Shown here: piece after piece, positions 43,701 to 55,700 of the stretch | How the letters are laid out: each line of letters opens with the position of its first letter | How positions within the stretch are numbered: position 1 is the stretch's first letter | Notes under the pieces: model-generated | Databases searched by the model: none | Seen by the model: only the letters and a program-made list of their open reading frames with translations | What the model was told of the DNA's origin: nothing | Translations under genes and position numbers: made by a program | DNA from: Mimachlamys varia | Taxonomy: Eukaryota; Mollusca; Bivalvia; Pectinida; Pectinidae | Length of the DNA: 64,000 nucleotides | Assembly (NCBI GenBank): GCA_947623455.1 | Contig: OX392532.1 | Span: forward strand, 30,416,792 to 30,480,791 | Direction of reading: 5' to 3'

Positions 43701-46700
43701 AGTGGGAAAATCATAAGTGAATATGTGAAGAGTGTAAACGATAAAGGCAGAAAAGACGTGAAATGTCTGGACCCAACTCGGACAGGATGTACTGTTTCTG
43801 ATAAGAGTGGTCAAGATTTAGGTAGTCAGACCACTGGTCATTTAATGGTCAAATCCTGTAATGACCGCAACAAACCTACACCAAACCTGTGTGATGTACC
43901 TTTTGACAAGTCGGCCGAGGAAAAGTATATTGAGGTGTTTGAAACTAATAGCAGGACATCCAAGTTTGCTCTGGGTGATATTTGTGGAGTGTAAGTATGT
44001 ATGCTATGTATAGGTATAACATTAAAAGATTGTATAGGATCATTAAATGCATATACACATATGTGACAAATTCTTTATGTTGAGATGTTCCTGTATCTTA
44101 GTTTAATCTTTGATGTTTTTGACTATTGTATAAGTACATGTATAGACATATACAGTATTTAGATTATCAGGTATATCATGGTTATTTAGAAATATTGGAT
44201 ATATGTGACACATTCTTGCTGTCCAGATATTCCTTGCACGAATGAAACTGATTTGCTTTTTTTCCCCTATAAAGCTGAAAAAAAAAAAATATTGAAAACA
44301 CAACATTATAAAACTGTCCCCAAGACATTAAGAAGAAACTAATTGTTTTTCTGAAAACTAATTTAAATCCAAAAAAGTATGTCAATCGTTAGTTAATTAT
44401 TTACATCGGGAAGTAATGAATAAATTGTTTCATGGAGTAAAGTAATTATAATATTCAAAATAGTAATGATTTGGCATTCAATTAGTTACACTTTTAATTA
44501 TCATTCAGGACTTTGTTAATATTTTTCCGCTAAAAGCTGATTTTATTGAGGCAGTACAATATTTGGTTTAGATATTCTAGCTGTTAAAACCTGTGTGATG
44601 TTTACAGACAGTGGTTTGTAGGATAGGCCTGTTTATTTGTAAACATGCATTGTTGTTAATATAACTTACATCAGCCCGCGGTGTAGATGACAGATGAAGA
44701 TGACAGATGACGTCAAATTCTGCAAACTGCGTCAATATTACTATACATACCCACTGTACTGAAAGTATAAATAGAAAGTTTGAAGTCAGATCTATAAAAA
44801 GTCACACTGTTAACAATTTACATCTGAGAGATAATATTAAACTTGTGATAAAGTCTTGCGTCATAACCTTACTCATAGAATAGATAAAAAGTTGAGAACA
44901 GTGTGTGAACTATAGCTTATTCACTCTGGCTATAAGCGTATAGTGTTGAAAGTATTGATTACATCCTGATATGTTTATATTCTGTAGCGATAAAGTAGGT
45001 CAAGAATTTAGTTTGGGGTGAGCAGTAAATATATTCTGTATTCTGTTATGTATGTTATAAACTTATAAGAACTGGATATAAGATGTGCAGGTCAAGTTTA
45101 AAAATATACATTAACAGCTCAGTCTCTATAGCAGAAAAATCACTTGTTTAGGTTTTCTAGGTCAAGTAGCTGCAATGTTTACAGTTGTTGGTGATGACCC
45201 AGATACGTACATAATGTGTAAATATGTAAACCAGGGTGTGAATGTATCCCTCAATCTGATTGGTCAATACATCTTGGTCAGAAATGGGTGTGTGAGTACA
45301 TATGTACCAAGATGTGTTGTCAAATAAAAAGTCGGTCAAATACAAAAGGGGGGCTTTCTCTTCAATTGTAATATTTCAAGAGTAGTGCTGAGGTGATTAT
45401 CTCCCTTCTTTTAAAACATACATACATACATTGTGTTAATTGTATTCTGTATGTGGAATTAAAGTTTAATTAATAATAGAAAAATATATGCTTTTTAGTT
45501 TTTATCTCATAGAGATAATTGCAATTAGAATCTGTCATGTTTGTTGAATAATGGCTTTAAATCATTCACCCCTGATGACATATTTGAACTCCTCCGATTC
45601 AAAGGTTGGAATAGTCCATTATGAAACTGCAGAGATGAATGAGTTAGAGAATACGTTTCCTCTTTGATTTATTTCAGTGAAAGATTTTTTTTCTTCATCA
45701 ATTTATTTTGTGTATTGTGCAAACTGATGGAAATTCTGTTTATTTTCGGTATGACATGAAATAGAGTTGGTATCTTTTTGAAAAGATGGGGCCAATTTGT
45801 TGAAAATATGTTAACGTGTTATAAAAAAGGGACTGTCTGTTTTGTATGTTGTAGGGGTGTGAGCAGTGTGGTGCGTCGATGCGTGGAGAAGGAGACGGGG
45901 AAAGAGTATGCAGTGAAGATCATAGACATCAGTGAGGAGAAACAAGAACAGTATCAGGCCGAACAGACGAAGCAAGACACGATTAGGGAAATCAACATTC
46001 TCAAGATGTGTTCTGGGCACAAACATATCAGTAAGCTGGATCTTTTGTGGTGGAATCAACTGATTAGGGGAGATAATAAGATTTGATAAAGATTAACTAT
46101 TCAACAGTTTTCCGGTGATAAGGGGAGATAAAAAGATTTTTTTTCAATGGTTTTCCTGTGATAAGGAGAAATATTATACAAATAAAACAAAAAAAATTAT
46201 TTGATAATAAGATTTGATAATAAGATTTGATAAAGATTAATTATTCAACGGTTTTCCGGTGATAAGGGGAGATAATACGCTCTTCTAAAATAAGTAATTT
46301 CTTTAGTTCATAATAAGATTCGATAAAAATTGTTTAACGATTTTCCGGTGATAAGGGGAGATAATACAATTTTTTTTAAAATAAAACTTTTTATTTGATA
46401 ATAAGATATGATAAAGATTGATTATTCAACAGTATTCCGATAATAAGGGGAGATAATAAGATTTAATTAAGATTAATTATTTAAAGGTTTTCTGCTACCA
46501 AGACAAACATTTGATGACACATAACACTCCTCTTATCACTGTTGTGAGTTTCAAATGTTTCATGAGACATGCACATGGTCATTTGGAAAACTCGAGCAGT
46601 TGGTCCTCTTCATCTGAAAATTGTATACCATAATATAAGGGGGGGGGGGGGGGAGGGGGTCAATTTCACACATTCAAACTCACTTCAATGGAACACTAAT

Positions 46701-49700
46701 TACTCTAAGGTTTCCCACGATCCTGCCAACTTCCACATATCTAAGTGATATAATAAAAATATGATAAAAGCTGACTGATTTAGATCTTCAACAGTGATGA
46801 CTTTATGTACACTTTTGAACACTTGCAAGAGTATATCTATACACAAAGTAGACTTCAGTATTGCTTAATGAAGATATTCATATTGCAGTCTATGAAAAGT
46901 CAATGACTTGAAAGTTTACAGCGTAATATACATTTATATGGAAATGAGAAATGAGAGGTAATTCATCTGGAACTTGTTAATATCTGCTTTAACTCGTTCA
47001 ACCCTGAGATTTCATAATGAACTATTCCAACCTTTGAACTGGAAGAGTTCAAATGTGTTGTCAGGGGTAAAAAAGTTAATTATTTTACGGTCAGGATAAC
47101 ACTTTGTCAGGAGATTCAGGAGATTCACAGAATCTTGTGATAAGCTAGCCGTTGAATTCTTTACATTTCTTATTGATAACACAAGATTTTTCTTATGAAA
47201 CTTTTATCAGGTAATAAAACTATATCCATTTTAATTTTTTATATCTATATCATAATCTTCAAATAAATAATTGATAACACAAGATATTTCTTATGAAACT
47301 TTTAATTATATCCATTTTAATTTGTTATATCTATATCATAATCTTCAAATATATAATTTATAACACAAGATATTTCTTATGAAACTTTTAATTATATCCA
47401 TTTTAATTTGTTATATCTTTATCATAATCTTCAAATATATAATTGATAACATGAGAAATTTCTTATGAAACTTTTAATTATATCCATTTCAATTTGTTAT
47501 ATCTATATCATAATCTTCAAATATATATTTCAAGAAGCACTGGTTATGGTGTATATTGTAACAGAAAGACGGACAGGTAACTGATTGTGAGTCATCCACA
47601 TGCCACCTACGCTCTCAACTTTCTGTACGCCCATACACCATTTAAATTCTGCATACCTGTCCCATGATGATTTATGCACATACATGTAAAGTAATGGGTT
47701 AAACCCAGTACACACAAGTTATCACATAAATGAACATACATATATTGATTTTTGGTTTCTTTTTTATTTCAGTTGAACTTCATGACTCATTTGAAACGAA
47801 CACTTTCATCTTTCTTGTATTTGAATTGTAAGTATAAGATACACGTATGTATAAAAGCTTACTTTTCTTGTTTGATGTTTTATATCCTTCCCAATGGTAA
47901 TTTATTAGTCAAAATAATTAAAAAAAAATAAAAATCTGATTAAAATCATATCTTGATTTCCGCACTGTTCCGTGAACTTGTCTCTGCTGCGTTAAGATCT
48001 AGGAAAATCCTACAGGGGGTCATGTCCCGATGACCTTTTGCATTAGCCAATCAAATTAATACTGTCTGAATCTTGACTAAAATTTTGAGGTGACAAAGCT
48101 TGCATAATCGCATTTTTCCGTTTAGTCATTTCGTCGCAATAATGTGATGTGACGAAATGACTTGCTGCAAGATGACAGGTCATTGGAAAATTATTTTAGT
48201 GTTAAGTAAAGAGGTGACAAAGGTCATCTGAACGTGACCTCTTATGGGATGTTGTCAGATCCTTGTAAAACAGAGTGAGAACAAGGATCTGTATTTTAAT
48301 CAGATTTTTACTTAACTGAAAACAAATTAGTTCCATTTTGACATTAAATGACACTAGGATATTCAACAAAGCTTATACGCTGAATCAAGTTGTTTCAGTA
48401 GAATTACAATACACTGTACCATATTGTACATATATGCTTTCATGTGTAGCTGATATTAACATTGATCTTTGTGTACAATTCGTACAAATTTTACACCTCA
48501 CTTTGGATATGTGCATTTCCTGGTCATTTGTCTGATGAAGGTGACAGAGACCTTTAGCATACTTCCGGTAGTCATCAAAATGTCACATAAAAACATTTAT
48601 TGTAATAGGTTTTGTACCAAGAGTCTTACATTAAACTCGGATATTAAGGAATCATGTATGAATGCATAATAGATTCATTTATTTTCATGACCGTTTATAA
48701 TAATAAGTCATCCTTTGGACATTTAAATACAGTAACGGACTTGTCAGGATAAAACTACATATTAACATGTACCTACTTTAAGTTACTTTCAATAGCTATG
48801 ATAATCAGAATGAAATTCCGCTTATAAATTTAAATACATAAAATTAATAAAAAATTTGAACAATATTTTTCAAACTCAATTGAAAATTAAAAATTGAAAA
48901 AATGATATACGTATCTAGAAATAGCCATATATACTGTCAAATTGCAGGTTGATATAATTATAAATTATATTGACAATATTTGAAAGATAAGAATTTCTCT
49001 TACCCTGGACATGGATATCCACACTTTTACCCGTGTGAGATTTTCTTATCTCACCCTAGGTTGAGACAAGCTCTCAGCAATTGTATGACGTCATAGCAAC
49101 AATGCAATGAGGTCACCTCGACACCTCAATCACATCACAACAACATTGTCTTGCATTGATGTAGCATCAATATCACATTATACCGGATGGTATCAGGGTA
49201 AGAGAAAAATAATCATTCACCTCCTTGGTAGTGAGACAGGGGAATCTCAACCCTCGGGTAAGATTCTTAAGCTGCCAAACACTCGGCATTGCCTTGTGTT
49301 TGGCAACTTAATAATCTTACCCCTCGAGTTGAGATTCCCCTGTCCCACCCCAAGGGGGTGAAAGATTCTTTTAATACGTTATGTGTTTGATACAGCTTCA
49401 ACTTGTTATATGGTGCCATGGTGATATAGAGTAAATCTGTCAAATGTGAAAATAAAATCTGGTGTAGTTTTATATAATACTTAGGAAAATTAGAACAAAT
49501 CTGTCAAATGTGAAAATAATATCTGGTGTATAGTTTTATATAATGCTCAGGAAAATTTAAATAAGTCTGTCAAATGTGAAAATAAAACCCGGTGTATAGT
49601 TTTATATAATACTCAGGAAAATTTAAATAAATCTGTCAAATGTGAAAATAAAACCTGGTGTATAGTTTTATATAATACTTAGGAAAATTAAAATAAATCT

Positions 49701-52700
49701 GTCAAATGTGAAAATAAAATCTGGTGTATAGTTTTATACGATACTCAGGAAAATTTAAATAAATCTGTCAAATGTGAAAATAAAACCTGGTGTATAGTTT
49801 TATATAATACTCAAGAAAATTAAAATAAATCTTTCAAATGTGAAAATAAAATCTGGTGTAGTTTTATATAATACTTAGGAAAATTTAAATAAGTCTGTCA
49901 AATGTGAAAATAAAATCCTGTGTATAGTTTTATATAATATTCAGGAACATTTAAATAAATCTGTCAAATGTGAAAATAAAACCTGGTGTATAGTTTTATA
50001 TAATACTCAGGAAAATTTAAATAAATCTGTCAAATGTGAAAATAAAATCTGGTGTAGTTTTATATAATACTTAGGAAAATTTAAATAAGTCTGTCAAATG
50101 TGAAAATAAAATCCTGTGTATAGTTTTATATAATACTCAGGAAAATTTAAATAAATCTGTCAAATGTGAAAATAAAATCCTGTGTATAGTTAGTTTTACA
50201 TAATACTCGGGAAAATTAGAGACATTAATGATTAAAGTGAGATAAATATGTGACAGATTTACTCTGCCTTGAAGGCCAGGCTTAACTGCATAGCAAGTAC
50301 TCCCATTCATACTGACCAGTGGTCATTTATGTCCTACTGAGGCGGTGTAAAGTTACTGATGTATTACATAATGAGCCTGCAGGTGTTTCACACCTAATAA
50401 TTACACCCTACCTATGTGTATATACACACTAACATTCTCATCTCCTCTTGACCATATGTCAGATCAATTGGGTAATATAAAGGCCAAGGTCTTCTGGAGG
50501 TCAATCAGATTAAACCTCTGTTTAGAACGGTTCTGACCATTTACAATACATTGAGACCCAAACCTTTAAACCGGTAGACCAGAAAAGACCAGTTCGAGAC
50601 AAAATTCACGAAAATTACGTCTTAGCCTGTCTGTTGGATTTAAGAACTATTACAACATGTGAAATTGCAGCTATATACGTCTTAGATGTACAATATTGGT
50701 TGAAATATACTTTTTCAATTTAAAAGTATATGTTAATTATTTTCAAAGAATATTTTTTTTTTGAAAAATTTGAAGTGCATATATGTTAGTTACTCTGTGT
50801 TTAAAATGGCGGTGTTGAATGAATGTGTACAAGATGGAGAAAAAGTGTCCGCAGGGACAGAACAAAAACATGTAAGGTCGGAATTAAAAGTGTTTAAATT
50901 ATGTGGAAAGAACATGTGCAAAACAAGGGAAGGTGCCGGATCTTTGTGTGACAAAAGGTAAATAAGTGCTACAAAAGTTTCTGTGACATCTTAGTGATCA
51001 TGAAACTGTATTTCAATCTGAAGAAATTCATTTTGAAATAAGGTTGTTATATAAAAAAATTGAGATATGATAGTTTAATGGTGGTCAGATGATTCATTGG
51101 ATAGTGTAGGTTCATGAAAAGGTATGAGCTAGGTCTAACTCCTTCCCAACCATGTCGGTTTTCTCCTGGTACTCCAGTTTCCTCCCAAAATAAAACCCCC
51201 TGCACGCTGACATAGGGGCCAACAAGAGTCATTTATTCAAGTTGAAATAACTTGCTTCATAATTGTTGTAAAACAAATGAAGTTTATAATGTACATGATT
51301 GTTTATTATCTCCGTTTCAGATGTAAACAGGGTGAATTATTTGACTACCTCACGCAAGTTGTAACATTTTCTGAGAAGAGAACAAGGTAAGGATAAAACG
51401 TCTACAGAATATTTCTAGTAGTAACATCATTATAAGGGGTTAGGGCCATGCATGGAGAAGAGAACAATTCAGATCTGTCTAGAGAACACCTCAAATTAAT
51501 TAAACAGCATCAGAGTAGTTGCAATGTGTCGATACATCATAATGATTGGCTCTGTGTATATATGTTAAAGATATTTATTAGATAGCTTGTTATGTATATG
51601 AAAAAATAGATTTTTCATTATTTCAAAAATTTGAAAATAGTTTATGATTTTCTATTTATTAACTTATATGTTGTGATCTTAATTACCAATTACAGAACTA
51701 TTTTCTGAATGTCGAATCTAATTTCAAAATATATTCAATTTAATGTTGATATTTGTTGGTGCATGTATTTCTAATGTTGTTGTTGTTTATTTTCAGAATC
51801 ATTATGCGACAATTATTAGAAGCTGTAGATTTTGTACATAAGAAAAATATAGTACATCGAGATTTAAAAGTAAGTACTGGGAACATTTCAGTCTGTGACA
51901 TTAACATTTTTAAACACTAGTCTACACAGGCAAAATGCAGTGTTTATTATAACAAATTATATTGAAATTCAAGAAATTTCCACTAGTTCGTAACAAAATT
52001 TACTAGTCTCGGGCATAGGACTAGTGGCTTAATTATGTCGCAGACTGACATTTAAACCTAATTCTTCTAAAGAAATAGTAAAGATAACTTACTGATCTGT
52101 AGTGCACCATTTTATTTTAATCTTTGAAATTTATTAAAATGTATGAGTAAGAGATGTTCTAATTACAGAGTCTTGCAACTGCATATATACTTATGTATAT
52201 AATTTATACAGAGTTATAAATCTGATACACTGACAAGTCTGATAGAAATTTCTGTCACTTTGTTCAAAAGTTTGACATCAGGAAGTGCAAAGTGAAAGTG
52301 ACATCTGTAAATTGATTTATTCATGAGAAGTGACAGCTGGGCCTCACCAGACATGTTAATTTCAGTCTAACTGTTGAATGAGTGTGTCTTGTCAGGTGGA
52401 GTGGAATGTGGTTCAAAATTGTTCACAGTTTTGTGATACATGTATATATAGTGGTAACGTGATGTCATACTATACCAGGTGTGTCTTTGTGCCTGGCCAC
52501 CTTACCCCTATTATACTCCAATTCACAGTTGTAGATTTACATTGTATAAAAAAACAGATGGTTTATCAATACTTTGAAAATATACCTTCAACAGAACTGT
52601 ACAACCACTATGAAGACATTTTAACTGTTTCAAAAATCTACTTGGAAAACATTGGTTTATTTTACAAGTTCAGAGCTATAGTTTATGAACTGTAATATCA

Positions 52701-55700
52701 CCTATCAGAATGCTGCTTAAAAACGACATTTGCGGAAAACAAAAGCTGCCATTGTAGATTTTGCTATAAAAATGCAATAAACAGAATATCTATAACAGTA
52801 TCTTCAGTAATACCAAACATATTTCAGTCATGTGGCTAATATTTTCATATTTTTCACGAGTGCGCAGAATATCAAAATAATAGCCCCACTCGTGAAATAT
52901 ATTTGGTATTACTGAAGACACTGTATGATATCCTCTATTTATTATAACAATTAGGATGTTTTTAGTCGTATGTACATGTAAAGGGTTTGAAATCTTGTAC
53001 CAGAAATCTATGATTTAATATATATCTTTGCATAATTACAACAATTCTGTAGCACTTTGATAAATTGTCAGAAAATGATGACTAAAACACATGTCTTTTC
53101 TAATTTTTTCCTGTCCCTGTATGCAAATGTGAATTAACAGACCTATAATCATATATAGTTATCAAAACATGATTGCTTAACATTGTAAATTATTTTTTTT
53201 TCATTTCAGCCTGAAAATATATTACTAGATGACAACATGAACTTGAAGCTATCAGACTTTGGTTTTGCTACAGTTTTAGGTCCTAAGGAAGAATTAGCTG
53301 GTAAGATTTTAAAATTTACTGTAATATTGTGATCAAAGGGACGTAACCCAGTTATCAACTGTGTCTGATTCATTTCAATCTACAGCTCGGCAAGATATAT
53401 CATTATGATGTTTTCAATGTAGACATTCAAGTACAAGTATGATTTAATTAAAAAATGCTTGGTATTTAAAGAAATAAGGAATTGATGAAGATCAGCTTTG
53501 AGCTTATTTTCCCATCCCAAATTTAAAAAAAAAATGTTTGTTAAACTTATTTGAATAAATTTGGTTTAAATTAAGAAATATAAATCTCTATATAAATATT
53601 GAACTCACAGAATTGGGAAAAAAACTGAATTAAAGATAAATTACTTGTACTTAGAGCTGAATATATCTTTTATATATAGTACTGTTTATGGAAGCGAAAC
53701 ATGGTGATCTCGTAAATATTAATACCTGGTATCAAATTTACTCCTAAGGTCACATTAAAGCATTACCATATCATAGACTGGGCAAAGTTAGTTTAAAAAT
53801 ATCGAGATGAATAAGTTAATGCATGGGTAGCCTCTGCATGTAATGTTAGCCCTGGTTCATAGTTTAACCATACCGTATTAAGTGGTACTGTATACAGTGT
53901 TATGTCAAGGTAGATTTCTGTTTGTTTATATGTATACTTTTCTTGTTAGAACTCTGTGGAACCCCAGGTTACCTCGCCCCCGAGGTATTGGCCGTGTCCA
54001 TGTATGAAGATGTGCCTGGATACGGCCAGCCGGTGGACATGTGGGCCATAGGTGTTATCATGTACACCCTTCTGTGTGGTGCCCCACCGTTCTGGCACCG
54101 TAAACAGATGCAGATGCTGAGGATGATTATGCAGGCCAACTACCAGTTTGGGAGTCCAGAGTGGGACGACATTAGTCAGGCCCCAAAGGATCTGGTGAGT
54201 ATATGGAGTCCCTGCTGCTGAATCTAAACCCCTTCTATTTCCATTCTCAGTTGTTCACTTACTGAAAACATACTTATTTTAGTGTATTCAAATTTTAGCG
54301 CATAAAAGATATTTTAAACAGAGAAGCACAATAATGAATTTACACACTTGATATAGGAGCTGCAGGAAGAAAAAAAAAACTTGATTTTACAGAGCTCATA
54401 ATTTTTGGATTTGATAACCTGCATCACAAAAAGTTGAAGTTGAGAAATAATACTTAATAATTTAATTACATCTAAATAGAAAAGTAATTTGAGTATTTTG
54501 TTTAATGTTTACAGATATTATTTGCGAATAAAGAAAATGGTCTGGATTATTATTTGATATAATTCAATGTAATGGATCTGACTGGGGATAAAAAGATGTT
54601 TGTCTCATTGAATGTTTTATTCTTTTAAAGATTGCCTCCTTACTAGTCGTAGACCCAGCCAAGAGATTGACGTCATCCGAGGCGCTCGAACATCCTTTCT
54701 TCAAACGTGAGGTAAGTACAGTGTATTAATAATATTCTCAGGATAGCCATCGACATGGCAACCATTGGTCAGTATTGTCAATCACATACTGGGTGAAATC
54801 ATATTATTTAAAACAGAAAATAAACAAGTTTATAGGTAAAATTTTTATGACTAACAAAAAAAGAAAGAAAAATCAGAATAATTTATAATCTGTTTGAAAA
54901 ATTGATCAGGATAGAGTTTATATTGTTAAGAATGATATCGGTAATTCAAATATGAAATACTTGGAGATATCTAAAATTACAGATATACAATGTATTATAC
55001 CAGGTCTAAAGTTTCCCAGAACTTTTCATAGAGGTCAGGATGAGAAGATTATTTATTGGTATTAATTTCGCTTCTTTTGCAGGTGAAACCAGTTGTAAAA
55101 TTCCAAGCCAAGAAAAAGTTCAGGGTAAGTGTTTTGTGACATGTATTAATCCAATTATTTAGTAGATACATGGATTATCAGAACTACTTATACAATTACA
55201 TAAAAACCTTTTTAAAGTAAAATTAATTAGTAAAAGGAAAGTGAAATAATAACGTATTTACAAAAGCGAGGATTCCTATTGGCACAATCCTCAAATGAAA
55301 TAATACTGCAAGTTTCAGTTTGGTTACTACCACTAATTATAAGTAAGGCGATTAAGTAAAAAGATAAAATCATTAGTAACTACGACAAAGTAAGGTGTAG
55401 GTTATTCAGTAAAAAGATAATATCACTGATCTGGTAATGTGATTCTGTAATGTTGATCTGGTTTTAGATTTGTATGTAATATTACTCTAAATTCACCCAC
55501 CATCAATTTGTCGATACATCATATAAAGAAATACATAAGCTATATATCCCTACAGTTAATAATTCACTGTACCACATTCTATATTTCAGGCAGCTGTGAT
55601 CTGTGTTAACTTCTTCTTCCGCATGAGATTCTTCAAGAACAACCCTCCACCGGTATCCGGCGAAGTAATGAGTGACAATCCGTATAGTGTCAAAAATGTT

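Noticed and set aside
45778..46086. Frame starting upstream of PHKG exon 2
   Set aside because: It reads through the acceptor (GTTGTAG) and the donor, so it represents intron sequence plus exon 2, not a separate start.
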